From: an uncultured cyanobacterium
GTDB lineage: Bacteria; Cyanobacteriota; Cyanobacteriia; PCC-6307; Cyanobiaceae
DNA: 64,000 nucleotides
Assembly (NCBI GenBank): GCA_903935205.1
Contig: CAIZQU010000003.1
Location: 1-64,000 of the forward strand
Direction: 5' to 3'
The notes below the pieces were generated by a model. It made no database searches and had not been told where the DNA came from. It saw only the letters and a program-made list of their open reading frames with translations. This document shows positions 26,975 through 37,177 of this stretch, one piece after another. The translations under genes and the position numbers were made by a program. The first letter of the stretch is position 1. Every line of letters starts with the position of its first letter.

Positions 26975-27364
26975 AGGTCAGGCCCGAGAGGCGGACAGCC
27001 CAGCCGTTCCCCAGGGGGGCGTGGCAAGCCGTTGCGAACCGGGCCGCAGAACGGGGACAACTCTGCGGCGACGTGTCAGGGTGCCTGGCAGCACGACGCG
27101 CCTGGTTGCCTGGATTCTCCTGAACGCCTTGGTCGATGGGCCTAGCGGGCAAGGCGCCCTGGCCTGGCCCTGTCTATGGGATGACGCTGTCCCTGGCAAG
27201 GAGGCGACGCAATCGCGAGGTCGACGGCCGGGTGTGGATCTCCCCAGACGTCATGGCGAGAGCCCTAAGAACCAGCGAGACGGGATCGGGAGGCCACTGA
27301 CCGCAATGGCACGAATGGCATGGACAGTGGACAGGGCCTTGGACGGCCTTGGCGCGACAGGCTC
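26975..27364. other. Intergenic stretch between riboswitch and pentapeptide gene
   Basis: About 390 bases without a recognised gene. A plus-strand frame (27021-27368, 115 codons) has a short hydrophobic run but is Arg/Gly-rich and ends inside the pentapeptide gene; I do not call it. I see no strong hairpin or terminator. Confidence 0.4.
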
Positions 27365-27841
27365 CTAGCGGCAGCGGAGGCTTTCACGGGTGTTGACGCC
27401 GGTGCGGGCATTGGTGCCGCTGGCCCGTGCGCAGAGGGCCTTCTGCTCCGGGAGGTCGATCACCGCCTCGCTGAAGTCAGTCCCATCGATCTTGGCCTCA
27501 CGAAAGCGGCTCTGCATCAGCATCCCGTTGCGCAACACCGCATCGCGGAGGTCTGCCCCATCAAAGCGGCTGGCAAAGGCCACCACATCCTCGAGATCAG
27601 CACCGCGCAGGTCGGCGCCGCTGAGATTGCTGGTGTTGAACACGGCCCCGCGCAGATCGGAGCCGTGCAGGTCAAAACCCTCCAGGCTGGCCTTGAGAAA
27701 TTCCTGCTGGCGCAGGTCGCGGCCATGCATGTCGGGATCGAGGGTCTGCAGGGTGCGTTGGCCCCGCAGCTCCGGAGCGGTGATCGCCAGCGCCGGCGAG
27801 GCTGCGACCAACTGAACCGGCAACAGCAGCAGCAAGGCCAT
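27365..27841 (-). CDS. Exported pentapeptide-repeat protein
   Basis: A 158-residue protein with a signal peptide (~1-19, ALLLLLPVQLVAASPALA) followed by about ten pentapeptide units of the A(D/N)LxX type: GRDLRQQEF, DLHGSDLRGAVF, NLSGADLRGADL, RFDGADLRDAVL. These should form a short right-handed quadrilateral helix. The end, LPEQKALCARASGTNARTGVNTRESLRC, has two Cys and resembles luminal pentapeptide proteins of cyanobacteria. The signal lacks an N-terminal positive charge from the ATG at 27841, so a non-ATG start a few codons upstream (adding NRLLSGL) is possible. Role unknown. Confidence 0.75.
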   Translation of the reverse strand: MALLLLLPVQLVAASPALAITAPELRGQRTLQTLDPDMHGRDLRQQEFLKASLEGFDLHGSDLRGAVFNTSNLSGADLRGADLEDVVAFASRFDGADLRDAVLRNGMLMQSRFREAKIDGTDFSEAVIDLPEQKALCARASGTNARTGVNTRESLRCR

Positions 27842-28009
27842 CAGGAGGCCCGACAGCAGCCGGTTCAGGCTGCCTTGCTCCCTTTGGTGAGCGGGGCGAC
27901 GGGGGCGAATCCCGGGACGAAAGACTCCGGCGAGAAGGCCGGCGCGGCCGCGGCTGCAGATGGTGTTCAAGGACCCCTCGGTACGCTGCAACAACAAGTT
28001 ATGGCAGGC

Positions 28010-28663
28010 ATGGCCATGTCCCTGCGGGTGGTGGTTCCCCCCCATCCCCTGATTGCCCACTGGCTCTGCGTGCTGCGCGATCCGGCGACCCCCTCGCCCC
28101 TCGTGGGCACGGCGATGGCCGAGCTGGGCCGCTGGCTCACCTACGAGGCCCTGCGCGACTGGCTGCCCCAGCGGGCTCTTGAGCTGGAGACCCCCCACGG
28201 CCCCTGCGAAGGGCAGGTGGTGGATGCCTCGGTGCCCCTGATGGCCGTTCCCTTCCTGCCAGCCGGCCTGGGCCTCTGGGAGGGTGCCAGGGGGGTGTTG
28301 CCGGCGGCGGCCCTGGCGCCGCTCAGCGCCGGGCCCGCCGATCTGGACAGCCGCTGGTGGCCGGAACGGATCGGAGAGCGGGTTGGTGTGCTGCTGTTCC
28401 TCGCCCAGATCGCCAGCGGGCGCAGCCTGCTGCGGGTTCTGGAGCAGCTGCGGCAGCTCGGGGTGGAGGGGCGGCGGCTGCGGGTGGTCACCACGGTGGC
28501 GGCCGCACCTGGGCTGCAGCTGCTCGGGGAGACGGTGCCCGATCTCACCATCTACTGCGCCTGCATCGACGCCCAGCTCGACGCCCGAGGCCAGCCGCTG
28601 CCAGGCATCGGTGATGTGGCGCAGCGCTTCACTGGAATCGATCGCGGCGGCTGCCTAGGCTGA
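28010..28663 (+). CDS. upp: Uracil phosphoribosyltransferase-like protein
   Basis: A 217-residue protein with the UPRT layout: N-terminal LRVVVPPHPLIAHWLCVLRD, AMAELGRWLTYEALRDW, VPLMAVPFLPAGLGLWEGARGVLPAA, and C-terminal PDLTIYCACIDAQLD...PGIGDVAQRFTGI, the uracil-binding end. Canonical UPRTs convert uracil and PRPP to UMP. Here the PRPP loop, usually DPMLATGG, reads FLAQIASGRSLL and lacks the acidic residue, so activity may be altered or lost. ATG codons at 28001, 28010 and 28016 are all possible starts. Divergent from the pentapeptide gene. Confidence 0.75.
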   Translation: MAMSLRVVVPPHPLIAHWLCVLRDPATPSPLVGTAMAELGRWLTYEALRDWLPQRALELETPHGPCEGQVVDASVPLMAVPFLPAGLGLWEGARGVLPAAALAPLSAGPADLDSRWWPERIGERVGVLLFLAQIASGRSLLRVLEQLRQLGVEGRRLRVVTTVAAAPGLQLLGETVPDLTIYCACIDAQLDARGQPLPGIGDVAQRFTGIDRGGCLG

Positions 28664-28683
28664 GGTCAGCCAACCCCGTACCC

Positions 28684-29043
28684 ATGGCCGACTCCCGCAG
28701 GGATCACCGTTCGGACGACCGGGACCGGGATCGCAGCGGTGGCGGTTCTGCCAGCACCCTGGTACTCGGTCTGCTGGGTGGCACGGTGCTGGGGGCAGTC
28801 GGCCTGGGCTGGTGGCTCCTGAACGAAGCAGACCGCCGCCGCCGCCAGCGCACCCTGCCCACCGCCCTCAGCGCCGGCGAGGGGCGCCCCCTGAGCGTTG
28901 ACGGTCCGGTGGAACTGCCGCTGCGGCTGCGCAACGGCCGCCAGGACAGCGACGGTCCCGCCCTCCAGGAGAGGGTGCTGCAGCTGAACCAGGCCATCGA
29001 TGAGGTACGACGCCAGCTTGAGTCCCTGCAGCCCCTGCCCTGA
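28684..29043 (+). CDS. Small single-pass membrane protein, hypothetical
   Basis: A 119-residue protein. A very charged N-terminus ([15 protein letters not shown]) is followed by one glycine-rich helix (~26-47, [21 protein letters not shown]), a basic stop-transfer DRRRRQR, and a C-terminal amphipathic helix ([23 protein letters not shown]) likely to form a coiled coil. It lies 20 bases after the UPRT-like gene and 44 before ilvD, suggesting one transcript. Function unknown. Confidence 0.65.
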   Translation: MADSRRDHRSDDRDRDRSGGGSASTLVLGLLGGTVLGAVGLGWWLLNEADRRRRQRTLPTALSAGEGRPLSVDGPVELPLRLRNGRQDSDGPALQERVLQLNQAIDEVRRQLESLQPLP

Positions 29044-29087
29044 TCCGGTCCCTCGGTAGGTTTCCCCACGACCTGCCCGCCCAGACC

Positions 29088-30758
29088 ATGCTGCGCTCCG
29101 CCGCGATCACCCAGGGGATCCAGCGCTCCCCAAACCGCGCCATGCTGCGGGCCGTGGGTTTTGGCGACGACGACTTCAACAAGCCGATCATCGGCATCGC
29201 CAACAGCTACAGCACGATCACCCCGTGCAATCTGGGTCTGAATGATCTGGCTCGTCGGGCGGAACAGGCGGCCCTGCAAGCCGGGGCGATGCCGCAGATG
29301 TTCGGCACCATCACCGTCAGCGACGGCATCTCGATGGGCACCGAGGGAATGAAATATTCCCTGGTCAGCCGAGAAGTGATCGCCGACTCGATCGAGACCG
29401 CCTGTAACGCCCAGAGCATGGATGGCCTGCTGGCGGTTGGCGGCTGCGACAAAAACATGCCCGGTGCCATGCTGGCGATGGCACGCATGAATATCCCTTC
29501 GGTGTTCGTCTATGGCGGCACCATCAAACCCGGCCGCCTCGGCGCCTGCGACCTCACTGTGGTCAGCGCCTTTGAGGCGGTGGGGCAATACAGCGGCGGC
29601 AAGATCGATGAGGCCCAGCTCGGCGCGATCGAGCGCAATGCCTGTCCGGGTGCTGGCAGTTGCGGCGGCATGTTCACCGCCAACACCATGAGCGCCGCCT
29701 TTGAGGCCATGGGCCTCAGCCTTCCCTACAGCTCCACCATGGCGGCGGAGGATCCGGAGAAGGCTGATAGCGCCGCCCGCAGCGCTGAGGTGCTGGTGCA
29801 GGCCATCGCCCAGGACATCCGCCCCCGGGACCTGATGACACGCCAGGCCTTTGAAAACGCCATCAGCGTGATCATGGCTGTCGGCGGCTCGACCAATTCG
29901 GTGCTCCACCTGCTGGCGGTGGCCCGCACCGCCGGGGTGGAACTGGCGATCGAGGATTTCGAGGCGATCCGGCAGCGGGTGCCGGTGATCTGCGATCTCA
30001 AGCCCAGCGGCCGCTACGTGACCGTGGATCTGCACAGGGCTGGCGGCATCCCCCAGGTGATGAAGCTGCTGCTTGATGCCGGTCTGCTCCATGGCGACTG
30101 CCGCACGGTGGAGGGCCGCAGCCTGCGGGAGGTGTTGGCGGAAGTGCCCTCCGTGCCCGCTGAAGGCCAGGATGTCATCCGTCCTCTGAGCAACCCGCTC
30201 TACGCCAAGGGCCACCTGGCGATCCTCAAGGGCAACCTGGCCCTCGAGGGCAGCGTGGCCAAGATCAGCGGCGTTCGCACCCCGGTGCTGACCGGCCCGG
30301 CACGGGTGTTCGAAAGCGAGGAGGAGGCCCTGGCGGCCATCCTGGCCAAACGGATCCGCGAAGGGGATGTGGTGGTGATCCGTTACGAGGGGCCGGTCGG
30401 TGGTCCAGGGATGCGGGAGATGCTGGCCCCAACCGCCGCGATCATCGGCGAGGGCCTGGGCGACAAGGTGGCCCTGATCACCGATGGGCGATTCAGCGGC
30501 GGCACCTACGGCATGGTGGTGGGCCACGTGGCGCCGGAGGCCGCCGTCGGCGGAACGATCGGCTTGGTCGAGGAGGGAGACAGCATCACCGTGGATGCCG
30601 AACGCCTGCAGCTCCAACTCCATGTCGACGATGCTGAACTGGAGCGTCGCCGAGCCAGCTGGCGGGCCCCGGAACCGCGCTATCGCACCGGAGTCCTCGG
30701 CAAGTATGCCCGTCTGGTCAGCAGCAGCAGCCGCGGGGCCGTGACCGATCAACCCTGA
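29088..30758 (+). CDS. ilvD: Dihydroxy-acid dehydratase
   Basis: Iron-sulfur dehydratase making the 2-keto acids of valine, leucine and isoleucine; 556 residues. Cluster and active-site cysteines are in [27 protein letters not shown] and [17 protein letters not shown]; the C-terminus has [16 protein letters not shown] and [23 protein letters not shown], all standard for IlvD/Edd. The three-Cys pattern is the one seen in [2Fe-2S] cyanobacterial/plant enzymes. It converges on the following minus-strand hypothetical gene. Confidence 0.97.
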   Translation: MLRSAAITQGIQRSPNRAMLRAVGFGDDDFNKPIIGIANSYSTITPCNLGLNDLARRAEQAALQAGAMPQMFGTITVSDGISMGTEGMKYSLVSREVIADSIETACNAQSMDGLLAVGGCDKNMPGAMLAMARMNIPSVFVYGGTIKPGRLGACDLTVVSAFEAVGQYSGGKIDEAQLGAIERNACPGAGSCGGMFTANTMSAAFEAMGLSLPYSSTMAAEDPEKADSAARSAEVLVQAIAQDIRPRDLMTRQAFENAISVIMAVGGSTNSVLHLLAVARTAGVELAIEDFEAIRQRVPVICDLKPSGRYVTVDLHRAGGIPQVMKLLLDAGLLHGDCRTVEGRSLREVLAEVPSVPAEGQDVIRPLSNPLYAKGHLAILKGNLALEGSVAKISGVRTPVLTGPARVFESEEEALAAILAKRIREGDVVVIRYEGPVGGPGMREMLAPTAAIIGEGLGDKVALITDGRFSGGTYGMVVGHVAPEAAVGGTIGLVEEGDSITVDAERLQLQLHVDDAELERRRASWRAPEPRYRTGVLGKYARLVSSSSRGAVTDQP

Positions 30759-30777
30759 CGGCGGACGGCGGATCTCC

Positions 30778-31326
30778 TCAGGAGGTTGGTTCGACCAGCA
30801 GGGCCCGAAGCCTGCGGGCCAGGGCTTCCAGGGCCTCCCCACCGGTGGGCCGCGGGCAGCGCTGGCCCTGAGGATCCATCCAGACCGGATGCTGGCCGTG
30901 CCAGAGGATCGGCCGATCGTCCTGCCCCAACCAAGCGAGGGTCAGGTGAAGATTGGCGCTGGCGCCGCTGCCGCTGCTGAACAGCTCAAGCTCCAGGTCG
31001 TGCTCAGGCAGTCGGGCGCCATCGCCATCGCGGCATTCCAGATGAAGGCAGCAGTCGGTGCCGCTGGGTTCGCCCTGGGGCACAACCCCATGGCGCATCG
31101 GGCGTCGGCAAAGATCAGCCGCCGCCGCCACCAGCTGCAGCAGATCGGGGCCGCTATGGTCGCCGGCATCCGCCAGGGGACCCTCCACCGGATCGGTCCC
31201 TGTCCGAGCCGCGGGGGGCACAAGCGAAGGCTGGGCTCCCGGAAGCTGGGGGCCGGCAGGGGGCTCTCCGGAGCGGCCCCCAGGTGTGGGCGACGGGCCG
31301 GAACCGCGGTGGTCGGCGGCACTCAT
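30778..31326 (-). CDS. Conserved hypothetical protein
   Basis: A 182-residue soluble protein. The first ~50 residues are Pro/Gly-rich and disordered; the rest is a compact domain with LLQLVAAAADLCRRPMRHGVVPQGE, CCLHLECRDGDG, LELELFSSG, LHLTLAWLGQDDRPILWHG and ALEALARRLRALL. There is no signal or membrane helix. Its start overlaps the end of the CIA30 gene by 4 bases (ATGA), so the two are translationally coupled. No function is recognised. Confidence 0.6.
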   Translation of the reverse strand: MSAADHRGSGPSPTPGGRSGEPPAGPQLPGAQPSLVPPAARTGTDPVEGPLADAGDHSGPDLLQLVAAAADLCRRPMRHGVVPQGEPSGTDCCLHLECRDGDGARLPEHDLELELFSSGSGASANLHLTLAWLGQDDRPILWHGQHPVWMDPQGQRCPRPTGGEALEALARRLRALLVEPTS

Positions 31327-31979
31327 CGTTCGGCCCAGATCGCCTGAAGGGCCAGGTTGAGGTGGCCTGGGCGGAAGCCGGTATTCACGCCACCGGCGTC
31401 ATCGAAGCGGGAGTGAAGCAGCTGCAGGCGGATGATCCGGCCTGGATCGAACCGCAGCGGCAACCCCAGGGGAAGACCCTGGAGCGGCTTGGCCCGGAGG
31501 GAGGGGGTGAGCTGGTCAAAGCCGATCCTCACCCTGCAGAAACCCTCAGCGGCTGTGGCGAACTCATGGACCCAGCGCAGCCCCCCGGGGATCAGCTCAG
31601 TCAGTCCGGCCAGGCCATCGGAGCAGGCGACGGCGAGCTTGTAACGACGTCCCTCACCGGCCAGTTCCAGGGCCAGGGCGCCGTAGCCGGAGAGATCCAG
31701 AGGGGGCGAAAACAGGGGGGAGCGCACACTGATGAAGCCGCCCCCCTCCGCCACCACCTGCCCGTCGAACACCAGGCCCTCGGGTCCACAGCGGCAGTCA
31801 CCGCTGCTGCGGCCACCCATCACGGTGTCATTGAGGGCATGCCAGCCGCTGAAACCAGCGCCACTGACCAGCAGGAGGTCGGGATCCGAAGCCCTGGATC
31901 CTGCGGCCGCAGCGAGCCCCGCAGGCCCGACACCGGGATCCGCCGCCATCGGCCCATCCGCAGACTCAGCACTCGCCAT
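31323..31979 (-). CDS. CIA30-domain protein
   Basis: A 218-residue protein. After a short Ala/Gly-rich N-terminus it is one CIA30 (NADH-dehydrogenase assembly factor 30-like) jellyroll domain. Marks include WHALNDTVMGGRSSGDC, GLVFDGQVVAEGGGFISVRS, LDLSGYGALALELAGEGRRYKL and GVNTGFRPGHLNLALQAIW. Homologues in plants and cyanobacteria are tied to electron-transport complex assembly, but the role here is unproven. An in-frame start at 32102 is possible; I prefer 31979. It follows pgl in the same direction. Confidence 0.75.
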   Translation of the reverse strand: MASAESADGPMAADPGVGPAGLAAAAGSRASDPDLLLVSGAGFSGWHALNDTVMGGRSSGDCRCGPEGLVFDGQVVAEGGGFISVRSPLFSPPLDLSGYGALALELAGEGRRYKLAVACSDGLAGLTELIPGGLRWVHEFATAAEGFCRVRIGFDQLTPSLRAKPLQGLPLGLPLRFDPGRIIRLQLLHSRFDDAGGVNTGFRPGHLNLALQAIWAER

Positions 31980-32157
31980 CCGCTCCACTTGCGATTGCTC
32001 CCATCCTGCTCGCCATCCCGCTGAGACGAGTGGGAGTCGGACGGGACAGAGGGCCTGCGGGGCGAATCCCGTCCAGGCGGGCAGGGGGCAACACGGAGCC
32101 ATGGCGCCGACAACGGGGGGAACCTGAAGGTGGCGGCGGGAGAAGGTCGGGGCGGGC

Positions 32158-32907
32158 TCAGAGCAAGCCTTCGGCCGCAGCGGCGTCAGCGAGGATCACC
32201 AGGGGCGAAAAGGGCTGCACCAACCGGGCCGGGGTGCGTTCGGCAGGCTCCTGGGGATCGAGAAGACGTGCCAGGGCCTGTCGTTTGCCGGCCCCGCTGA
32301 CGAGCACGATCACCTGACGGGCGGCGCTGAGCACCGGGGCCGTGAGGGTGACCCGTGGCAGACCCTTGCCCTCGCCAAGGGTGACGCTGCAATCGCGGAC
32401 CGACGCTGCCGGGGTGCCGGGAAACAGGGAGGCGGTATGGCCGTCATCGCCGAGGCCAAGCAGCATCAGGTCAAACACCGGTGGGTCACCGCTGCACAGC
32501 TGCGCCAACAACTGGGCATAGGCGGAGGCGCTCTCCGCTGGGGAGGGCCGATCGGTGGGCACGGGATGGAAGCAAGCCTGGCTACCCGGTGGCTCGACCA
32601 GGAGGGTTTCGCGAAGCATCCGGGCGTTGCTGGCGGGATCGTCGGCCGGGACCCAGCGCTCATCACCGAGCAGAACGTCAACCCTGTCCCAGGGCAGGTG
32701 CTCCTGGCCAAGACGCCGGTAGACAGGCGCTGGTGTCTGGCCGCCGGCCAGGGCGATCTGGGCCCGTTCCCGTTGCACCAGAGCGATGTCGATGGCCGCA
32801 GCCATCCGCTCGGCCGCCTGGCGGACCAGGTCATCGGCGGAGGGCGCCACCACCAATCGGGTGATGCCCTGGGAACCACGCTGAAATTCCCTGTGGAGGG
32901 ATCCCAT
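32158..32907 (-). CDS. pgl: 6-phosphogluconolactonase
   Basis: Hydrolyses 6-phosphogluconolactone in the oxidative pentose-phosphate pathway, the main dark route to NADPH in cyanobacteria. It is 249 residues of the SOL/DevB type: ALAGGQTPAPVYRRL, WDRVDVLLGDERWVPADDPASN and LLGLGDDGHTASLFPG, all intact. Its ATG shares one base with the gnd stop (TGATG), so it is coupled to the next enzyme of the pathway. Confidence 0.95.
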   Translation of the reverse strand: MGSLHREFQRGSQGITRLVVAPSADDLVRQAAERMAAAIDIALVQRERAQIALAGGQTPAPVYRRLGQEHLPWDRVDVLLGDERWVPADDPASNARMLRETLLVEPPGSQACFHPVPTDRPSPAESASAYAQLLAQLCSGDPPVFDLMLLGLGDDGHTASLFPGTPAASVRDCSVTLGEGKGLPRVTLTAPVLSAARQVIVLVSGAGKRQALARLLDPQEPAERTPARLVQPFSPLVILADAAAAEGLL

Positions 32908-34322
32908 CAGAGCCACTCCGTGTGGAAGTTGCCCTCTCGGTCGGTTCGTTCGTAGGTGTGGGAGCCGAAGCAATCACGCATCGCCTGCACCAGATTCTGG
33001 GGGAGCCTGGCGGTGAAGCTGCTGCTGATGTAGTCCAGGGTGCTGCTCAGGCACGGCACGGGGATTCCAGCCAGGGCAGCGCCGGAGACCACCTGCCGCA
33101 GGCCGGGCAAGCGGCGACGCACCTGGTCGAGGAACCAGGGATCCAGCATCAGGTTCGGGAGATCGGCCCGGAAGGCGTAGGCATCCTGAATGCGCTGCAA
33201 TAGGCGAGCGCGAATGATGCATCCGCCCTTCCAGATGCGGCCGATCTCGGGAAAGTTGAGGTTGTAATCGTGGAGCTTCGAGGCTTCCTGCATCAGGGCC
33301 ATGCCCTGGCCATAACTGGCGATGCAGGCCAGGATGCAGGCATCCTGCAGCGGCGACATACCATCGGCGGGGGTGCCCAGGTCGAAGGGGAGACCCGCGG
33401 GCAAGGTCAGCAGAGGTTCAGCGGCGATGCGCTGAGGTCTCTGGGAGCTCAGAACCCGAGCGTTGAGGGCTGCATAGATCGTCGGCACCGGCACACCCAT
33501 GTTGAGGGCGCTCTCGACGGTCCACAGACCCGTGCCCTTCTGGCCGGCGGCATCGACGATCTGCTCGACCAGGTCGTTGCCGCTGAGGGGATCCTTCGTA
33601 CGCAGGCAGACCTCTGTAATCTCGACCAGGAAGGAGGAGAGCTCCTCGGTGGCGTTCCAGCCCGCCAGCACATCAGCCATGGCGGTGCCATCGAGACCTG
33701 CGACACGCTTCATCAGGTCATAGGCCTCGGCCAGGATCTGCTCGATGCCATATTCGATCCCGTTGTGGACGGTCTTGACGAAATGACCGGCTCCCCCTGG
33801 ACCGACGTATGTGACGCAGGGACCATCAACCACCTGGGCAGCCATGCGGTTGACCAGTCCTTCGATGGCGTCATAGGCGGTACGGGTGCCACCGGGCATC
33901 ATGCTGGGCCCCTCCAGGGCTCCCTTGGCGCCACCGGAGACACCCATGCCGATGTAACCGAAGCTGCGACTCTCCAGTTCCTGAACGCGGCGCTCGGTAT
34001 CGGTGTAAAGGCTGTTGCCGCCATCGATCAGCAGATCACCCTCCTCCAACAAGGGTGAGAGGGTGGCGATCATGTCGTCGACAGGCTGGCCCGCCTTGAC
34101 CATCATCAAGATGCGTCGAGGCCGCTCGAGAGCAGCCACGAACTCCGGCAAGGTCTTGGCGCCAATGATGTCCTTGCCGGCACCACGGCCAGCAAGGAAC
34201 TCCTGGGTCTTGGCGAAGGTGCGGTTCCAGACCACGCTGGAAAACCCGTTGCGTTCAGCATTGAGGACAAGGTTCTCCCCCATCACTCCGAGGCCGATCA
34301 GGCCAAAATGTGCCTTGCTCAT
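32907..34322 (-). CDS. gnd: 6-phosphogluconate dehydrogenase (decarboxylating)
   Basis: NADP-dependent enzyme yielding ribulose-5-phosphate, 471 residues, normal for the long form. The Rossmann motif is GLIGLGVMGENLVLN, followed by DGGNSLYTDTERR, MGVSGGAKGALEGPSMMPGG, VKTVHNGIEYG with the catalytic Lys-His-Asn, and a C-terminal tail of the FGSHTYERTD type. It lies about 110 bases after glgC in the same direction and is coupled to pgl. Confidence 0.97.
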   Translation of the reverse strand: MSKAHFGLIGLGVMGENLVLNAERNGFSSVVWNRTFAKTQEFLAGRGAGKDIIGAKTLPEFVAALERPRRILMMVKAGQPVDDMIATLSPLLEEGDLLIDGGNSLYTDTERRVQELESRSFGYIGMGVSGGAKGALEGPSMMPGGTRTAYDAIEGLVNRMAAQVVDGPCVTYVGPGGAGHFVKTVHNGIEYGIEQILAEAYDLMKRVAGLDGTAMADVLAGWNATEELSSFLVEITEVCLRTKDPLSGNDLVEQIVDAAGQKGTGLWTVESALNMGVPVPTIYAALNARVLSSQRPQRIAAEPLLTLPAGLPFDLGTPADGMSPLQDACILACIASYGQGMALMQEASKLHDYNLNFPEIGRIWKGGCIIRARLLQRIQDAYAFRADLPNLMLDPWFLDQVRRRLPGLRQVVSGAALAGIPVPCLSSTLDYISSSFTARLPQNLVQAMRDCFGSHTYERTDREGNFHTEWL

Positions 34323-34432
34323 GGGAAGGGCTCAATCCTTACAACCCAGTGTGACCAGGAGAGATGGTCCATGCCCTGAACGAAGGCTTCCTGTCAGGAA
34401 AGGCTGGCGCACGGGCTCCAGCCCCCCCGAAC

Positions 34433-35728
34433 TCAGATCACGGTGCCATCAGGGATGCTGCCATTTTTAACGATCACAACAATTCCGTTGCGAATATAAA
34501 AATTCAGCTCGGGTCTGTCAGCCTCTTCAATGCGGTTGGCATTGGTGATCGTCACGTTCTCACCGATGCGAACGTTCTTGTCCAGAATCGCTCGTCGCAC
34601 GGTCGTACCACGTCCGATACCGATCGGAATCCCACCACGTTCTCTCAGCACCAGGCGTTCCTGCAGAGACTCGAAGTAATCCGCTCCCATCAACAGTGTG
34701 TCTTCCAGAACAACCTCGTCTTCGATCCGGGAACGAACACCAAGTACGCAATGATGAATGCTGCAAGCTTTCAGCAGAGAGCCTTCGCCGATGATCGATT
34801 GCGTGACCTGAGTATCATGCAATTTGCTGGGCGGCAGATAACGAGGGCGGGTATAAATGGGAAACTTTTCGTCATAGAACGAAAAAGCTGGATTGGGCTG
34901 ATCGGTGAGTGCAAGATTGGCCTCGTAGAAAGCACCGATGGTCCCAATATCCTCCCAGTAGTCATTGAAGAGGAAGCTCTGCAGCTTGTCGCCACGGGCC
35001 AGGGACGTGGGGATGATCTCCTTGCCGAAGTCAGTCGCAGTTGGATTGCCATTCAGCAAATCAAAGAGTGTTTCCCGGCTGAACACATAGATTCCCATCG
35101 AGGCCAGATAGGGGCGCTTGGCCGCATCGTCCTCGGAGAGGCCTAGAGATGCGGTATCGACGCGCATCTCCAGCAGAGCGTCTCCTTTCGGCTTCTCACG
35201 GAATTCCTGGATCCGACCGTCGTCTGTGGTGCGCATCAAGCCAAAGCCTTCGGCCTGGGCTGCATCCACAGGCAGAGCACCGACGCTGAGCTGTGCGCCA
35301 GTATCAATGTGGTGCTGCACAAAACGGCTGTAGTCCATCCGATACAGCTGGTCACCGGAAAGGATCAGGTAGTGATCCACATCCCATTCCTGGAATAGCC
35401 ACTGATACTTCCGCACCGCATCCGCAGTTCCCTCAAACCAGCTGGGACTATCGGGGGTCTGCTGAGCCGCCAGGACTTCGACAAACCCCTGACCGAAACC
35501 GGCCGAGAGGTTGTAGGTCATCGTCAGGTGACGATTGAGGGAAGCACTGTTGAACTGGGTGAGAACGTAGATCTTGTTGATCTCTGAATTGATACAGTTG
35601 CTGATCGGAATGTCGATCAGCCGATACTTGCCTGCCAGGGGCACAGCAGGTTTCGCCCGCATCCGGGTGAGGGGGTAGAGACGGGTGCCTGCACCGCCAC
35701 CAAGAATGATCGCCAGAACACGCTTCAT
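34433..35728 (-). CDS. glgC: Glucose-1-phosphate adenylyltransferase
   Basis: ADP-glucose pyrophosphorylase, the committed step of glycogen synthesis; 431 residues. [12 protein letters not shown] (~9-20), [30 protein letters not shown], and C-terminal beta-helix repeats around [16 protein letters not shown]. The N-terminal and C-terminal regions carry the cyanobacterial 3-PGA/Pi allosteric pattern. The start at 35728 gives the family N-terminus [12 protein letters not shown]. It sits between hemA and gnd. Confidence 0.97.
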   Translation of the reverse strand: MKRVLAIILGGGAGTRLYPLTRMRAKPAVPLAGKYRLIDIPISNCINSEINKIYVLTQFNSASLNRHLTMTYNLSAGFGQGFVEVLAAQQTPDSPSWFEGTADAVRKYQWLFQEWDVDHYLILSGDQLYRMDYSRFVQHHIDTGAQLSVGALPVDAAQAEGFGLMRTTDDGRIQEFREKPKGDALLEMRVDTASLGLSEDDAAKRPYLASMGIYVFSRETLFDLLNGNPTATDFGKEIIPTSLARGDKLQSFLFNDYWEDIGTIGAFYEANLALTDQPNPAFSFYDEKFPIYTRPRYLPPSKLHDTQVTQSIIGEGSLLKACSIHHCVLGVRSRIEDEVVLEDTLLMGADYFESLQERLVLRERGGIPIGIGRGTTVRRAILDKNVRIGENVTITNANRIEEADRPELNFYIRNGIVVIVKNGSIPDGTVI

Positions 35729-35835
35729 TGCATGACCCCCGTAGATTCCATCGAGGAAACCGTAGGTGAGCCAGCGCTGGATCGGCGGCAAACAGCGACA
35801 CTTCGTTGCCGGTGTTGGTGAACCATGGTGATCGC

Positions 35836-37146
35836 TCAGAAATCGGGGTCGTGGTCGTTTAGCTCAAACAGCTCAGCCAGCACCCGCATTGCGGTGTGCC
35901 GCTGCTGCCGGGGTTGGGGGGCACGCAGGTGGGTGACCGGAGTATGCAGAATCTTATTGATGATGCCCTTGCTCAGAGCCTCAACCACCTTGCGCTCCCG
36001 CGCCGAGAGGTCTGGACCCATGCGGCTGAGAGCCTTCTGGAGTTCCTGCTCACGGATCTCCTCCAGCTGAAGGCGGAGGCGATTGACGAGGGGGACAGCC
36101 TCAAGGCCGTCCCACCATTCGAGAAACAATCGCGCCTCCTCACGAAGCAGCTGTTCTGCCTCGGCGGCCATCTCGCGACGGGCTTCCTGGTTGCGATTGA
36201 CAACCTCCTGAAGATCGTCAACATCGAAGGACTCAACCCCCGAGAGCTCAGCCACATCCGCACTGATGTTACGCGGCACGCCGATGTCAATCAGCATCAG
36301 GCTGGAGCGTCGATTGAGATGTCGCAAGCGGTCCGCGCTGATCACAGGATCATCGGCGGCGGTACTGGTGAAGACCAGGGAACAGGTGCTCAGGCAGTGG
36401 TCGAGGTCGTCGAGGGGACGACATTGGACCGGCAGGGCAGGAAAGTCGGCGGCCAAAGCCTCCGCCCGGGAGACGGTGCGGTTGAGAAGAACCGCACCAC
36501 GACATCCCTTCGATTGCAGATGCTGCAGCAGGAGGCGGGCCATGCGGCCAGCGCCCACCACAGCGACCTGCTCCTGATCGAGGGGCACGAGGTCATCGAC
36601 TCCGCGCGCCTGACCCACCTTCAACTGAGCGAGCTCAACGGCCGCGGAAGAAATCGAAACCGCGCCTGTGCCCAGGTTGGTTTCGGTGCGCACCCGCTTG
36701 CCGGTGCTGACCGCCTGAGTCAGTAAGCGGTTCAGAATCGGGCCCACGGAGCGATACTCCTGGCCCAATCGAACCATCTTCTTCACCTGGGAGAGGATCT
36801 GGCCCTCTCCCAAAACCAGACTGTCAAGACCAGCGGCCACGCGGAGCAGGTGGGAGACCGCCTCCTCGTGGTGATAGGTGAAGAGATGGGGTCTGAGCTC
36901 CTCCTCAGAAAGCCCGGAGACCTCGGTGAGAAAGGAGGCAACCGCCTGGATGCCATCCTCGGGATGGCGCAGCAGGGTGTAGATCTCGAGCCGATTGCAG
37001 GTGCTGAGGATCGAGGCCTCAAGCACCTGCTCATCGGAGCGAAGCTGCTGCAGGGAGGCTTCCAGTCCCTGTTCAGGGATGCTCAGCCGTTCCCGGATCT
37101 CCACAGGAGCCGTGCGATGACTGAGTCCGACAACGGCGATATGCAT
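35836..37146 (-). CDS. hemA: Glutamyl-tRNA reductase
   Basis: First committed enzyme of C5-pathway tetrapyrrole synthesis (heme, chlorophyll, bilins), using Glu-tRNA and NADPH; 436 residues. [18 protein letters not shown] at the N-terminus, the nucleophile Cys in [11 protein letters not shown] (~50), [13 protein letters not shown], the NADPH fold [12 protein letters not shown], and an alpha-helical dimerisation tail. It lies 31 bases downstream of glpX. Confidence 0.97.
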   Translation of the reverse strand: MHIAVVGLSHRTAPVEIRERLSIPEQGLEASLQQLRSDEQVLEASILSTCNRLEIYTLLRHPEDGIQAVASFLTEVSGLSEEELRPHLFTYHHEEAVSHLLRVAAGLDSLVLGEGQILSQVKKMVRLGQEYRSVGPILNRLLTQAVSTGKRVRTETNLGTGAVSISSAAVELAQLKVGQARGVDDLVPLDQEQVAVVGAGRMARLLLQHLQSKGCRGAVLLNRTVSRAEALAADFPALPVQCRPLDDLDHCLSTCSLVFTSTAADDPVISADRLRHLNRRSSLMLIDIGVPRNISADVAELSGVESFDVDDLQEVVNRNQEARREMAAEAEQLLREEARLFLEWWDGLEAVPLVNRLRLQLEEIREQELQKALSRMGPDLSARERKVVEALSKGIINKILHTPVTHLRAPQPRQQRHTAMRVLAELFELNDHDPDF

Positions 37147-37177
37147 GGAGAAGAATCGCTAGCTGCAGCCCAGGGAC

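Noticed and set aside
27021-27368. 115-codon plus-strand frame with a short hydrophobic run
   Set aside because: Arg/Gly-rich and ends inside the pentapeptide gene; no supporting signals.
34402-34423. Possible terminator between glgC and gnd
   Set aside because: Only a 6-bp stem with a 10-base loop and three T residues; too weak to call.
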